64,000 bases of DNA from Xanthobacteraceae bacterium (GCA_029239875.1 JARBUD010000001.1:124001-188000); one strand, 5' to 3'. Positions 7,781 through 17,846 are shown, counted from the first letter of the stretch. Numbers and translations are program-made. The notes: a model not told the origin generated them from the letters alone.

Positions 7781-8782
7781 TCAGGCGGATGATTTCTTCC
7801 CGCGCTGGAGAACCACCGCGAGCACGATGATGACGCCCTGGATCGCGCCGTTGAGATAGGGCGAGACCAGGTCGGCAAGGTTCAGGATGTTGTCGATCAG
7901 GCTGAGGATGAGCACGCCCACCACCGTGCCCCAGACCCGGCCATAGCCACCCTTCAGCGCGGTGCCGCCGATGATGACGGCGGCGATGGCCTCCAGCTCC
8001 CACAGCATGCCGGTGGAGCCCGAAGCCGAGCCGAGGCGCGGCACGTACATGATGGTGGCGAGGCCGACGAGCAGGCCGAGCAGCACGTAGGTCGCGAGCC
8101 GCACCCCCTCGACGCTCACCGCCGAATAGCGCGCGACCTTGTCGTTGGAGCCGATGGCCTCGCAATAGCGCCCGAAGCGGGTATGGCGCATGGCGACCTG
8201 CCCGGCGATGGCCACGAGCGCGAAGACGAGGATCGGCCAGGCGATGCCGAACAGGCCGGAATAATAGACCGGCCGGTAGAGCTGGCGCACCGCGAAGTCG
8301 AGGCTGATCGTCCCGCCATCGGCCAGCCACGTCACCAGCGAGCGGAAGATGCCCATGGTGCCGAGCGTGACGATGAAGGGCTCGATGCCGGCGCGGGTCA
8401 CCAGCAGGCCGTTGGCGAGGCCGGCGGCGAGCCCGACGGCCAGCGCCACGCCCATGCCGGCGAGGATCAGCGGCACGCCGACGCCCATGGAGGGCAGCAG
8501 CGCGTTCATGGCGAGGATCATCACCCCGGCGATGAAGGCGGCCATGGAGCCGACCGACAGGTCGAGCCCGCCCGAGGTGATGACGAAGGTCATCCCCACC
8601 GCGATCATGCCGATGAAGGCCGAGCGCGCCAGCACGTTGGTGATGTTGCCCTGCGAGAGGAAATTGTCGTTGAGGAAGGCGCCGAGCGCGACCAGCAGGA
8701 TCAGCGCCAGCAGCGGCCCGAGCGCGGAGAGGCTCGGCAGGCGGAAGGAGGAAGCGGGACGGGAAACGGCCTGATCAGCCAT
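7781..8782 (-). CDS. sugar ABC transporter permease (RbsC-like)
   Basis: A 333-residue inner-membrane permease of the ribose/xylose (BPD_transp_2) family with about eight to ten hydrophobic helices. The diagnostic stretch ITSGGLDLSVGSMAAF and the later GTALKGGYGRVWGTVVG are characteristic of RbsC-type proteins. Its start overlaps the end of the ATPase gene by 8 bp and it ends 25 bp before the binding-protein gene, so it belongs to the same operon. Confidence 0.93.
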   Translation of the reverse strand: MADQAVSRPASSFRLPSLSALGPLLALILLVALGAFLNDNFLSQGNITNVLARSAFIGMIAVGMTFVITSGGLDLSVGSMAAFIAGVMILAMNALLPSMGVGVPLILAGMGVALAVGLAAGLANGLLVTRAGIEPFIVTLGTMGIFRSLVTWLADGGTISLDFAVRQLYRPVYYSGLFGIAWPILVFALVAIAGQVAMRHTRFGRYCEAIGSNDKVARYSAVSVEGVRLATYVLLGLLVGLATIMYVPRLGSASGSTGMLWELEAIAAVIIGGTALKGGYGRVWGTVVGVLILSLIDNILNLADLVSPYLNGAIQGVIIVLAVVLQRGKKSSA

Positions 8783-10298
8783 GGGCGGCCTCGCCGTTGG
8801 CGCCTTCGCTGGTGCCCATCACCAGGCGGACCACATTGGTCTCGCTGATGCGCTCGCCCTCCAATTCGCCGGCGAGCCGGCCCTGCCGCATCACCAGCAC
8901 CCGGTCGGACAGGCCGAGGATCTCCGGCATGTCGGAGGAGATGACGATGACGCTGCGCCCTTCCGAGGCGAGCTCATTGATGAAAGCGTAGATCTGGCTC
9001 TTGGTGCCGACGTCGATGCCGCGCGTCGGCTCGTCGATGATGACGATCTCGGGGTCCGGCAGCAGCGTCTTGGCCAGCAGCAGCTTCTGCTGGTTGCCAC
9101 CGGAAAGGTTGCCCACCTTCATGTCGCGGCGCGGCGCGCGGATGTCGAATTCGCCGATCGCCTCCGTCAGCGCCGTCTCCTCGCGCGCGTCGGAGATGAA
9201 GGGCGTGCCGAAGCGCGGCAGGGTGGAAAGCGTGAGGTTCTCGCGCAATGTCTTGTCGAGCAGCAGGCCGCGCTCCTTCCGGTCCTCGGTGAGATAGGCC
9301 ATGCCGTGATGCGCGGCGTCGCGCACCGAGCGGATATGCACGGCGACGCCGTTTCGCCTGACATCGCCGGTCGCGGGGCGCAGGCCCACCAACCCCTCGG
9401 CCAGTTCCGTGCGGCCCGAGCCGACGAGGCCGGAAATGCCCAGCACCTCGCCGCGGCGCAGGGTGAAGGACACGTCGTGCACCAGCGGCGGCACATGGAA
9501 CCCGCGCACCTCCAGCGCCACCTCGCCCATGGAGTGGCGGCGCTCGGGATAGATGTCCTGCAGGTCGCGCCCGACCATGGCGGTGGCCATGCCGTCCTCA
9601 GTGAGTTCCCCGCGCAAGGCCCGGCGCACCACGGCGCCGTCGCGCAGCACGGTGATGCGGTCGGCGAGGCGCGTGACCTCCTCCAGCCGGTGCGAGGTGT
9701 AGAGCAGCGCCACGCCCTGCTCGCGCAACCGGTCGATCTGGCGGAACAGGATCTCCACCTCACGCTGGGTGAGCACGGCAGAGGGCTCGTCCATGATCAG
9801 CACCCGCGCCTTGCGCGACAGGGCCTTGGCGATCTCCACCATCTGCCGGTCGGAGACGGGCAGGTCGGCGATGCGCGCCTCCGGGCTGATATGGGTGTCG
9901 AGCTGGTCGAGCAGCGCCTGCGTGCCCGCGCGCATGGCCTTGTGGTCGAGGAAGACGCGGCCGAGCTCGCGGCCGAGCCAGATGTTCTCGGTGACGGTAA
10001 GGTCGGGGGCGAGGTTGAACTCCTGGTGGATCACCACCACGCCGGCCGCCTCGGCCTCGGCGCCGCTGGCATAAGGCGCCGGGCGGCCGTCGAGCAGCAC
10101 CTGCCCGGAGGTCGGCTCGAGGAAACCGCCGAGAATCTTCATGATCGTCGACTTGCCCGCCCCGTTCTCGCCGATCAGCGCATGCACCTCGCCCGGATGG
10201 AGCGCAAAATCGATGCCGTGCAGGATCTCGATCGGCCCGAAGCTCTTGCGGACGTCCCGCAGTTCCAGCACCGGGGCCGCCGTCACAGCTTCACCCAC
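8775..10298 (-). CDS. sugar ABC transporter ATP-binding protein, two ABC domains (RbsA-like)
   Basis: A 507-residue fused ATPase typical of ribose/inositol/xylose importers. The first domain has Walker A GENGAGKST (about 41-49), the unusual signature LPVSDRQMVEIAKAL and Walker B LIMDEPSAVLT. The second domain has a degenerate Walker A (GLVGSGRTEL), signature LSGGNQQK and Walker B IIDEPTRGID. The second-site degeneration is normal for the family. It overlaps the oxidoreductase gene by 16 bp, so coupling is tight. Confidence 0.94.
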   Translation of the reverse strand: MGEAVTAAPVLELRDVRKSFGPIEILHGIDFALHPGEVHALIGENGAGKSTIMKILGGFLEPTSGQVLLDGRPAPYASGAEAEAAGVVVIHQEFNLAPDLTVTENIWLGRELGRVFLDHKAMRAGTQALLDQLDTHISPEARIADLPVSDRQMVEIAKALSRKARVLIMDEPSAVLTQREVEILFRQIDRLREQGVALLYTSHRLEEVTRLADRITVLRDGAVVRRALRGELTEDGMATAMVGRDLQDIYPERRHSMGEVALEVRGFHVPPLVHDVSFTLRRGEVLGISGLVGSGRTELAEGLVGLRPATGDVRRNGVAVHIRSVRDAAHHGMAYLTEDRKERGLLLDKTLRENLTLSTLPRFGTPFISDAREETALTEAIGEFDIRAPRRDMKVGNLSGGNQQKLLLAKTLLPDPEIVIIDEPTRGIDVGTKSQIYAFINELASEGRSVIVISSDMPEILGLSDRVLVMRQGRLAGELEGERISETNVVRLVMGTSEGANGEAAHG

Positions 10299-11419
10299 GC
10301 GGCGTTGCGGCCCGAGGAGCGCACGCAGGCCTCGACGAAGCGCATGCCGGCGAGCCCGTCGGCCAGCGTCGGGTAGATCACCTCCGCGGGAACGGCCTCA
10401 CCCGCCTGACGGGCGCGGATCGCCCGCGCCGCCTCGGCATAGAGGTTGGCGAAGCCTTCGAGATACCCCTCCGGATGGCCCGCCGGGGTGCGGGTGACGC
10501 GCGCGGCGTCCGGCACCGTGCCCGGGCCGCCGCGGGTGAGGCGCTGCTTCGGCTTGCCGAAGGGCGTGAACCACAGATAGTTCGGGTCCTCCTGTGCCCA
10601 TTCGAGCCCGCCCTTCTCGCCATAGATGCGCAGGCGCAGGCCGTTCTCGTTGCCCGGCGCCACCTGGCTCGCCCACAGCATGCCCTTGGCGCCACCCTCG
10701 AAGCGCATGAGCACATGAGCGTTGTCGTCGAGCGCGCGGCCGGGCACGAAGACGGAGAGGTCCGCCGCCAGCGCTTCCGGCGTCAGGCCGGAGACGAAGC
10801 AGGCGAGGTTGTAGGCGTGGGTGCCGATGTCGCCGGTGGCGCCGCCCGCACCGGAGCGCGCGGGATCGGTGCGCCATTCCGCCTGCTTGGAGCCGCTGCG
10901 CTCGGCAGCTTCCGTCAGCCAGTCCTGCACATATTCCACCTGCACCAGCCGCAGGCGGCCGAGCGCGCCCGCCGCCACCATGGCGCGGGCTTGGCGCACC
11001 ATCGGATAGCCGGTGTAGTTATGGGTGAGGATGAACAGCGCCTCCGACTGCTCGGCGATGCGGGCGAGCCTCGAAGCCTCCGCCATGGTGGCGGTCAGCG
11101 GCTTGTCGCAGATGACATGGATGCCCCGCTTGAGGAACTCGATGGCCGGGCCGGCATGCATGTGATTGGGCGTGACGATCGCCACCGCCTCGATGCCGTC
11201 CTTGCGCCGGGCTTCCTTCTTCGCCATCGCGACGTAATCGTCATAGGAGCGGGCGAGGCCGAGCGCCTGCGCGGATTCCCGCGCCTTTTCCGGTGTCGAC
11301 GACAGCGCGCCGGCGACAAGCGTGAATTCGCCGTCGAGCCGCGCGGCGATGCGGTGCACCGCGCCGATGAAGGCGCCAGAACCGCCGCCCACCATTCCGA
11401 GGCGAATAGGGGCGCTCAT
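10283..11419 (-). CDS. Gfo/Idh/MocA-family dehydrogenase
   Basis: A 378-residue NAD(P)-dependent dehydrogenase. The Rossmann motif GMVGGGSGAFIGAVHR is at residues 8-23, the cofactor-ribose motif HVICDKPLT is present (Lys of EKP/DKP), and the catalytic region shows GDIGTHAYNLACFV. The start at 11419 overlaps the stop of the isomerase gene by 4 bp (ATGA). Family members oxidise a hydroxyl of inositols, glucosides or other sugars. Pairing with a TIM-barrel isomerase and an RbsABC-type importer suggests a keto-sugar or cyclitol pathway; the substrate is unknown. Confidence 0.92.
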   Translation of the reverse strand: MSAPIRLGMVGGGSGAFIGAVHRIAARLDGEFTLVAGALSSTPEKARESAQALGLARSYDDYVAMAKKEARRKDGIEAVAIVTPNHMHAGPAIEFLKRGIHVICDKPLTATMAEASRLARIAEQSEALFILTHNYTGYPMVRQARAMVAAGALGRLRLVQVEYVQDWLTEAAERSGSKQAEWRTDPARSGAGGATGDIGTHAYNLACFVSGLTPEALAADLSVFVPGRALDDNAHVLMRFEGGAKGMLWASQVAPGNENGLRLRIYGEKGGLEWAQEDPNYLWFTPFGKPKQRLTRGGPGTVPDAARVTRTPAGHPEGYLEGFANLYAEAARAIRARQAGEAVPAEVIYPTLADGLAGMRFVEACVRSSGRNAAWVKL

Positions 11420-12474
11420 CGATCGAGTCCCAGCAGGCGCCGATTGGCGGCCTTGTCGGTGCTGGCGGCGGCGAAATCGTCGAACGCCTTCTCGGTAACG
11501 CGGATGATGTGGTGCTTGACGAAGGCCGCGCCCTCGCGCGCACCGTCCTCGGGATGCTTGAGGCAGCATTCCCACTCGACGACGGCCCAGCCGGGAAAAT
11601 CCATCGCCGCCAGCTTGGAGAAGATGGCGCCGAAATCGACCTGCCCGTCGCCCGGGCTGCGGAAGCGGCCGGCGCGCTTCAGCCAGGGCTGGTAGCCGCC
11701 ATAGACGCCCTTGCGGCCGGTCGGATTGAACTCGGCGTCCTTCACATGGAACATGCCGATGCGCTCGGCATAGATGTCGAGATGGTCGAGATAATCGAGC
11801 TGCTGCAGCACGTAGTGCGAGGGATCGTAGAGCATCTTCGCGCGCGGATGATTGCCGACGCGCTCCAGGAACATCTCGAACGTGTCGCCGTCGTGCAGGT
11901 CCTCGCCCGGATGGATCTCGAAGCAGATGTCGACGCCGCACTCATCCGCGAAATCGAGCAGCGGCAGCCAGCGCCTCGCCAGCTCGTCGAAGGCTTCCTC
12001 GATGAGCCCAGCGGGGCGTTGCGGCCAGGGATAGACATAGGGCCAGGCGAGCGCGCCGGAGAAGCTGACCATGGCGGTGAGGCCGAGATTGCGCGAGGCG
12101 GTGAGCGCCTTCCTCACCTGGTCGACCGCCCATTCCTGCCGCGCCGCCGGATTGCCGTGCACGCTTGCGGGGGCGAAGGCGTCAAACATCCCGTCATAGG
12201 CGGGGTGGACCGCGACGAGCTGGCCCTGCAGATGCGTCGACAGCTCAGTGACGACGGTGCCGTTCGCCTCGCCCTGCCCGGCCCAGTCCTCGCACCAGCT
12301 GCGCGAGGCCGCCGCCTTGTCGAGGTCGAGGATGCGCGGATCGTTGGTCGGCACCTGCACGCCGATATAGCCGCAATCGGCGGCCCAGCGCGTGATGGAG
12401 TCCCAGCTGTCGAAAGGCGCGTCCGTGCCGATGAACTGGGCCAGAAACAGGCCCGGCCCCTTGATGGTCCGCAT
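11416..12474 (-). CDS. sugar-phosphate isomerase/epimerase-like TIM-barrel protein
   Basis: A 352-residue protein of the AP-endonuclease-2/xylose-isomerase-like superfamily. Metal-ligand motifs expected for the fold are visible: CFEIHPGEDLHDG (Glu), MLYDPSHY (Asp/His), MFHVKDAEF (His/Asp) and VVEWECCLKHPEDG (Glu). It is somewhat longer than typical IolE-like enzymes. A strong GGAGGAGA ribosome-binding site precedes ATG 12474. It is the first gene of the operon and should isomerise or dehydrate a sugar derivative made by the downstream dehydrogenase. Confidence 0.9.
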   Translation of the reverse strand: MRTIKGPGLFLAQFIGTDAPFDSWDSITRWAADCGYIGVQVPTNDPRILDLDKAAASRSWCEDWAGQGEANGTVVTELSTHLQGQLVAVHPAYDGMFDAFAPASVHGNPAARQEWAVDQVRKALTASRNLGLTAMVSFSGALAWPYVYPWPQRPAGLIEEAFDELARRWLPLLDFADECGVDICFEIHPGEDLHDGDTFEMFLERVGNHPRAKMLYDPSHYVLQQLDYLDHLDIYAERIGMFHVKDAEFNPTGRKGVYGGYQPWLKRAGRFRSPGDGQVDFGAIFSKLAAMDFPGWAVVEWECCLKHPEDGAREGAAFVKHHIIRVTEKAFDDFAAASTDKAANRRLLGLDR

Positions 12475-12517
12475 CGTCTCCTCCCGGCCGGTGCGTACCG
12501 ACCCACCATTCTGTTCT

Positions 12518-12563
12518 TGTAATCGGTTGCATTCAGCCTAGCGGAGTTATGTAATCGATTGCA
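12518..12563. promoter_or_regulatory. two tandem LacI-type operators
   Basis: TGTAATCGGTTGCA (12518-12531) and TGTAATCGATTGCA (12550-12563) are near-identical 14-bp dyads with the central CG expected for LacI-family regulators. Their centres are 32 bp apart, about three helical turns. They lie in the divergent spacer between the catabolic operon (start 12474) and the lacI-family gene (start 12631), so one regulator can control both directions and may loop or bind cooperatively. Confidence 0.85.
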
Positions 12564-12630
12564 AGAGGGGGTATGCAGCGGAAGAGGCAGCTCATTGCCT
12601 TCCGGTCGCTGGCCCGTCTAAGGAGTGGCG

Positions 12631-13626
12631 ATGCAGCACCAGAGACCCAAGATCGTGGATGTAGCGCGCCTCGCCGGCGTTTCCACCGCCACGGTCAGCC
12701 GCGTCCTCTCCAATCCGGAGATCGTCAGCGCCGAGACGCGCCGCCTCGTCGAGGAGGCGATTCGCCAGACCGGTTACCGGCTCAACCAGGCCGCGCGCAA
12801 TCTGCGCATAAGGCGCACCGGCGGCGTGGTGGCGCTGGTGCCCAACCTGTCGAATCCGTTCTTCTCGCAGATCCTCGCGGGCATGGCGGCGGTGCTGGCG
12901 CCGGTCGGCTACAATCTCCTGGTCGCCGATACGCGGGCGGAGGGCGGGCGCTCGATCCTCACCTATGCCGAGCCGAGCCGCGCGGACGGGCTGATCGTGC
13001 TCGACGGCACGCTGCCGGCGGAGGGCCTTACCGGACGGCTGCCGCTGGTGCTGGCCTGCGAGTGGATTCCCGGCATCGCCGCGCCGCGGGTGAAGATCGA
13101 CAATCGCGAGGCGGCGATGATGGCCGTCGACCACCTCATCGGGCTCGGCCACCGCCGCGTCGCCCATGTCGCCGGCCCGCGCCGCAACGTGCTGAGCGAG
13201 GCGCGGCTCGCTGGCGCCGAGCGGGCGCTGGCGGCGCATGGGCTTCCGGCACCGATAGTGCTGCCCGGCGACTTCTCGCTGGAATCGGGTCGCCGCGCCG
13301 GCGCGGCCTGGCTGGCGCTGCCGCCGGCCGAACGGCCCACCGCCGTCTTCCTCGCCAGCGACGCCATGGCCTGCGGCTTCATCGGCGAGGTGCAGCATCA
13401 CGGCGTGATGGTGCCGCGCGACGTCTCTGTGATGGGCTTCGACGACATCGAGCTGGTGTCGCACATGACGCCGGCGCTCTCCACCATCCGCCAGCCGCGC
13501 GAGGCGCTCGGCCGGAAGGCGGCGCAGCGGCTGCTCGACCGGATCGAAGGGGACGACAGGGACGAGGACACGATCCTGCCGGTCGAGCTGGTGCTGCGCG
13601 CCAGCACCGCGCCGCCGGGCAGCTAA
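12631..13626 (+). CDS. LacI-family transcriptional regulator
   Basis: A 331-residue repressor. The N-terminal helix-turn-helix VARLAGVSTATVSRVLSN lies at residues about 10-28 with the hinge helix region NQAARNLRIRRT near 55-66, followed by a periplasmic-binding-protein-like effector domain (GGVVALVPNLSNPFFSQIL; SVMGFDDIELVSHMTP). ATG 12631 follows AGGAG at good spacing; GTG 12625 is an alternative. It most likely represses the divergent sugar operon and itself through the operators at 12518-12563, and is relieved by the imported sugar or a metabolite. Confidence 0.92.
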   Translation: MQHQRPKIVDVARLAGVSTATVSRVLSNPEIVSAETRRLVEEAIRQTGYRLNQAARNLRIRRTGGVVALVPNLSNPFFSQILAGMAAVLAPVGYNLLVADTRAEGGRSILTYAEPSRADGLIVLDGTLPAEGLTGRLPLVLACEWIPGIAAPRVKIDNREAAMMAVDHLIGLGHRRVAHVAGPRRNVLSEARLAGAERALAAHGLPAPIVLPGDFSLESGRRAGAAWLALPPAERPTAVFLASDAMACGFIGEVQHHGVMVPRDVSVMGFDDIELVSHMTPALSTIRQPREALGRKAAQRLLDRIEGDDRDEDTILPVELVLRASTAPPGS

Positions 13627-13650
13627 GCGCGGCAAGGCAGTCGCCGCGCT
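13626..13650. terminator. hairpin between convergent genes
   Basis: A perfect 8-bp stem AGCGCGGC / GCCGCGCT with a 9-nt loop begins at the lacI-family stop codon and ends 7 bp before the hutF stop. The position between convergent genes suits a bidirectional terminator. There is no T-run on either side. Confidence 0.55.
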
Positions 13651-13656
13651 GGACGC

Positions 13657-15009
13657 TCAGGAAACGATTCTGGCGAGCGCTGCCCGGAAGCGCTGGCGCA
13701 CGGCCTCGCGATGGCGATGACGACCGCCTTCGACCAGCTTTTCGCCCCGGCGCCAGACGCAGTCGATCCCGCCCTGCGCCACCGCGAACACCCAGCCGTC
13801 GAGCGCCCCGTCGCCCTGCCGGCCCTCCAGTGCGGGATGGCCCATGGCGAGGCTGACGATGTCGGCCGGCGCGCCGACCGCGAGGCCGGGCGAACCGCCC
13901 AGCGCCTGCGCGCCGCCGCGCAAAGCGGAATCGAACAGCGTCGCGCCGGTCGAGCGGCCCTCGCTCATCGCCAGCACGTTGCGTGCGCGGTGGGCGAGGC
14001 GCTGGGAATATTCGAGCTGGCGTAATTCCCCGGCTGCGTCGATCAGCACGTTGGAATCGCTGCCGACGCCATAGGCGCCGCCCGCCGCGACGAAGGCGGG
14101 AGCGGGGAAGATGCCGTCGCCGAGATTGGCCTCAGTAATCGGGCAGAGCCCGGCCACCGCGCCGCTCCGCGCCATCCGCACGGTCTCGTCGGGGGTCATG
14201 TGGGTGGCGTGGATCAGGCACCAGCGCGCATCGACCGGCGCGTTGTCCAGGAGGTACTCGACCGGCCGCCGGCCGCTCCAGGCGAGGCAGTCCTCGACCT
14301 CCTTCATCTGCTCGGCGACATGGATGTGGACCGGCCCCTCGGTGAGCGGCAGGATCGCGGCGATCTCCTCGGAGGTCGCGGCGCGCAGGCTGTGCGGCGC
14401 GAGGCCGAGCATGGCGTCCGGCAGCGGGGCGAGCGCGCGGGCGGCAGACTGCATCAGCCGGCCGAAGCTCTCGACATCGTTGATGAAACGCCGCTGGCCA
14501 TGGTTCGGGGCCTGCCCGCCGAAGCTGCCATGAGCGTAGAAGACCGGGAGCAGCGTCAGCGCGATGCCGGTCGCCTCAGCCGCGCTGGCGATGCGGGCGG
14601 AGAGCTCGCCGATGTCGGCATAAGGCCGCCCGTCGCGGCCATGATGCAGATAGTGGAACTCGCCGACGCGGGTGAAGCCGGCCTCCAGCATCTCGACATA
14701 GGCCTGCGCGGCGATGGCCTCGACATCCTCCGGGTCCATGCGATCGACCGCGCGGTACATGGCCTCGCGCCAGGTCCAGAAGCTGTCGCCGGTCGGCCCG
14801 CGCACCTCGGTGGCGCCGGCGAAGGCGCGCTGGAAGGCATGGCTGTGCAGGTTCGGCAGGCCGGGCAGGGCGATCGCGTGCCGCTCGTCGCCCGGCGCGG
14901 GCGGACTGCCGGCATCGAGCGCGGCAATGATGCCGTTCTCCACGGTGACGGCGACGTCCTGCGCCCAACCCGTTGCGAGGAAAGCGGATTCAAACCACAG
15001 GCGGGTCAT
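13657..15009 (-). CDS. hutF: formimidoylglutamate deiminase HutF
   Basis: A 450-residue amidohydrolase that converts N-formimidoyl-L-glutamate to N-formyl-L-glutamate and ammonia, step four of the five-step histidine pathway. Zinc-ligand motifs are NLHSHAFQRAF near residue 57, HIHVAEQ, a later His in LIHATHMTP, and the catalytic Asp in YGVGSDSNVLID. The residues ITEANLGDG match the family. The start at 15009 (MTRLWFESA) is chosen because the longer frame to 15087 overlaps the HutC operator at 15058-15069. It is divergent from hutI-H-G-U-D and should share their control. Confidence 0.95.
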   Translation of the reverse strand: MTRLWFESAFLATGWAQDVAVTVENGIIAALDAGSPPAPGDERHAIALPGLPNLHSHAFQRAFAGATEVRGPTGDSFWTWREAMYRAVDRMDPEDVEAIAAQAYVEMLEAGFTRVGEFHYLHHGRDGRPYADIGELSARIASAAEATGIALTLLPVFYAHGSFGGQAPNHGQRRFINDVESFGRLMQSAARALAPLPDAMLGLAPHSLRAATSEEIAAILPLTEGPVHIHVAEQMKEVEDCLAWSGRRPVEYLLDNAPVDARWCLIHATHMTPDETVRMARSGAVAGLCPITEANLGDGIFPAPAFVAAGGAYGVGSDSNVLIDAAGELRQLEYSQRLAHRARNVLAMSEGRSTGATLFDSALRGGAQALGGSPGLAVGAPADIVSLAMGHPALEGRQGDGALDGWVFAVAQGGIDCVWRRGEKLVEGGRHRHREAVRQRFRAALARIVS

Positions 15010-15057
15010 CGCGGCGTCGCTCCGGAAGGCTATGGACAAGAGGTTCGGCGTGCGATT

Positions 15058-15069
15058 ATGTATAGACAT
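15058..15069. promoter_or_regulatory. HutC-type operator, site 1
   Basis: ATGTATAGACAT, a 12-bp near-palindrome, is placed between divergent hutF (start 15009) and hutI (start 15108). It is the same motif as at 20925, 24869 and 26748 and resembles known HutC operators built around TGTATAGACA. It can control both directions at once. Confidence 0.85.
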
Positions 15070-15107
15070 TATTGCAGCCCCTGTCACCCATCGCCGAGGA
15101 GATGCCG

Positions 15108-16310
15108 ATGCGCTGCGACCGAGTCTGGCGAGGGGCGCGGCTGGCGACGCTCGACCCGGCCCGCGAGGGCCTCGGCGTCGTCGAGGACGGGCTGATCGCG
15201 GCGGCGGACGGGCGTATCCTCTATGCCGGCGAGGCGGCCAGGGCGCCGGCCTTCGAGGCGGGGGAGAGCATCGACTGCGAGGGCCGCTGGATCACCCCGG
15301 GCCTGATCGACTGCCACACCCATCTGGTCTTCGGCGGTGATCGCGCTCACGAATTCGAGCTGCGGCTCTCAGGAGCCTCCTATGAGGAGATCGCCCGCGC
15401 CGGGGGCGGCATCATCTCGACCATGAAGGCCACGCGGGCGGCGAGCGAGCAGGAATTGGCGGCTTCCGCCCTGCGGCGGGTCGATGCGCTGATCGCCGAG
15501 GGCGTCACCACCGTCGAGGTGAAATCCGGCTACGGACTCTCCAAAGAGGCGGAGCTGAAGAGCCTGCGCGCGGCCCGCGCGCTGAGCGAGGCCCGACCGG
15601 TTTCGGTCGCCACTACCTTCCTCGGCGCCCATGCTCTGCCGCCGGAAGCCGATGGCGACAAGGACGCCTATATCGGCAAGGTCATCGAGATGCTGCCGGA
15701 GATCGCGCGGGCCGGATTGGCCGACGCGGTCGACGCCTTCTGCGAGGGCATCGCCTTCTCGCCGGAGCAGGTTGCGCGCGTCTTCACCGCCGCCCGCGAC
15801 CTCGGCCTGCCGGTGAAGCTGCATGCCGACCAGCTTTCCAATCTCCACGGGGCGAAGCTCGCGGCGGATTTCGGCGCCCTTTCGGCCGATCATCTCGAAC
15901 ACACGGACGAGGAAGGCGCGGCGGCCATGAGCGCTGCCGGCACGGTTGCCGTGCTGCTGCCGGGTGCCTTCTATTTCATCCGCGAGACCAAGGTGCCGCC
16001 GGTCGACCTCTTCCGCCGGCACGGCACGAAGATCGCGCTGGCGACGGACTGCAATCCCGGCACCTCGCCGCTCACCTCCCTGCTGCTCACCATGAACATG
16101 GGCGCCACGCTGTTCCGCCTCACCGTCGAGGAATGCCTTGCCGGCGTGACCCGCGAGGCCGCCCGCGCGCTGGGCAGGCTCGATCAGGTCGGCACGCTGG
16201 AAGCGGGCAAGGGCTGCGACCTCGCCATTTGGGACATCGAGCGGCCGGCCGAGCTGGTCTACCGCATGGGGTTCAACCCGCTGCACACGCGCGTCTGGAG
16301 GGGCCAATGA
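15108..16310 (+). CDS. hutI: imidazolonepropionase HutI
   Basis: A 400-residue metal-dependent amidohydrolase that opens imidazolonepropionate to formimidoylglutamate (step three). The HxH metal site is [12 protein letters not shown], substrate and metal residues are in [17 protein letters not shown] and [13 protein letters not shown]. The length is normal. The start at 15108 (MRCDRVW) has GAGGAG six bases upstream; ATG 15102 sits too close to it. The stop overlaps the start of hutH by ATGA, so translation is coupled. Confidence 0.95.
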   Translation: MRCDRVWRGARLATLDPAREGLGVVEDGLIAAADGRILYAGEAARAPAFEAGESIDCEGRWITPGLIDCHTHLVFGGDRAHEFELRLSGASYEEIARAGGGIISTMKATRAASEQELAASALRRVDALIAEGVTTVEVKSGYGLSKEAELKSLRAARALSEARPVSVATTFLGAHALPPEADGDKDAYIGKVIEMLPEIARAGLADAVDAFCEGIAFSPEQVARVFTAARDLGLPVKLHADQLSNLHGAKLAADFGALSADHLEHTDEEGAAAMSAAGTVAVLLPGAFYFIRETKVPPVDLFRRHGTKIALATDCNPGTSPLTSLLLTMNMGATLFRLTVEECLAGVTREAARALGRLDQVGTLEAGKGCDLAIWDIERPAELVYRMGFNPLHTRVWRGQ

Positions 16311-17842
16311 GCGAGATCGTCCTCAAGCCCGGCGCCGTCCCGCTGGCCGAATGGCGCGCGGTCTATCGTGGCGCTTCGGTCCGGCTCGATCCCTCCTGTT
16401 TGCCGGCTGTGGAACGTTCGGTGCGGGCGGTGCGAGACATCCTCGCCAAGGGCGAGCCGGTCTACGGCATCAATACCGGCTTCGGTAAGCTCGCCACGGT
16501 GCGCATCGGCGATGAAGACCTCGCCACGCTCCAGCGCAATATCGTGCTCTCGCATGCCGCCGGCGTCGGTGACCCCATGCCGGTATCCATCGCCCGGCTG
16601 ATGATGGCGCTGAAGCTCGCCAGCCTCGCCCAGGGAGCCTCCGGCATCCAGCCGGCAACTCTGGCGCTTCTCGAGGCCATGCTCGCGAAGGGGCTCACGC
16701 CGGTCGTACCGTGCCAGGGCTCGGTCGGCGCTTCCGGCGACCTCGCCCCGCTGGCGCACATGACCGCGGCGATGATCGGCGTCGGCGACATCTTCATGGA
16801 CGGCGCGCGCCTGCCCGCCGCCACCGCGCTGGCCGAGGCCGGCCTCGCGCCGGTCGAGCTCGGCCCGAAGGAAGGCCTTGCCCTCCTCAACGGCACGCAA
16901 TTCTCCACCGCCAATGCGCTGGCCGGCCTGTTCGAGGCCGAGAACCTGTTCCGCTCGGCCCTCGTCACCGGCGCGCTGTCGACCGACGCTGCGCGCGGCT
17001 CGGACGCCCCGTTCGATCCGCGCATCCACGCGCTGCGCAAGCATGGCGGCCAGATCGAGACCGCCGAGGCGCTGCGCAGGCTGATGGCGGGTTCGGCGAT
17101 CCGCGCCTCGCACCTCGTCGGCGACGAGCGGGTGCAGGACCCCTATTGCCTGCGCTGCCAGCCGCAGGTGATGGGCGCCTGCCTCGACGTGCTGCGGCAG
17201 GCCGCCTCGACATTGGAGACCGAGGCCAACGGCGTCTCCGACAATCCGCTGATCTTCGCCGAGGACGGCGAGGCGCTGTCGGGCGGCAACTTCCACGCCG
17301 AGCCGGTGGCCTTCGCCGCCGACATGATCGCCCTCGCCGTCTGCGAGATCGGCTCGCTCAGCGAGCGCCGCATCGCCATGCTGGTCGACCCGGCGCTGTC
17401 GGGCATGCCGGCCTTCCTCACGCCGAAGCCCGGGCTGAACTCCGGCTTCATGATCCCGCAGGTGACGGCGGCTGCCCTCGTGTCCGAGAACAAGCAGCGC
17501 GCCTATCCCGCAAGCGTCGATTCCATCCCCACCTCCGCCAATCAGGAGGATCACGTCTCCATGGCCGCGCATGGCGCGCGCCGGCTGGCGGGGATGGTGG
17601 AGAACGCGGTATGCGTGGTCGGCATCGAATTGCTGGCGGCGGCGCAGGGCTGCGATTTCCATAGCCCGCTGGCCTCCTCGGCGGTGCTGGAGAAGGTGCG
17701 GGAGACGCTGAGGACCGCCGTGCCGCATCTCGACGACGACCGGCATTTCGCGCCGGACATGGAAGCCGCCAATGCGCTGGTCCGCTCCGGCGCCATCGCG
17801 GCGCTGGCGGGCGACATGCTGCCGGCGATCAGCGGGGAGTGA
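16307..17842 (+). CDS. hutH: histidine ammonia-lyase HutH
   Basis: A 511-residue enzyme that deaminates L-histidine to urocanate, the first step. The Ala-Ser-Gly triad that forms the MIO cofactor is at residues 142-144 ([14 protein letters not shown]), the same numbering as in well-studied bacterial enzymes. Other conserved parts are YGINTGFG near residue 53 and [14 protein letters not shown] near the C-terminal third. The start overlaps the hutI stop (ATGA). Confidence 0.97.
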   Translation: MSEIVLKPGAVPLAEWRAVYRGASVRLDPSCLPAVERSVRAVRDILAKGEPVYGINTGFGKLATVRIGDEDLATLQRNIVLSHAAGVGDPMPVSIARLMMALKLASLAQGASGIQPATLALLEAMLAKGLTPVVPCQGSVGASGDLAPLAHMTAAMIGVGDIFMDGARLPAATALAEAGLAPVELGPKEGLALLNGTQFSTANALAGLFEAENLFRSALVTGALSTDAARGSDAPFDPRIHALRKHGGQIETAEALRRLMAGSAIRASHLVGDERVQDPYCLRCQPQVMGACLDVLRQAASTLETEANGVSDNPLIFAEDGEALSGGNFHAEPVAFAADMIALAVCEIGSLSERRIAMLVDPALSGMPAFLTPKPGLNSGFMIPQVTAAALVSENKQRAYPASVDSIPTSANQEDHVSMAAHGARRLAGMVENAVCVVGIELLAAAQGCDFHSPLASSAVLEKVRETLRTAVPHLDDDRHFAPDMEAANALVRSGAIAALAGDMLPAISGE

Positions 17843-17846
17843 GACG

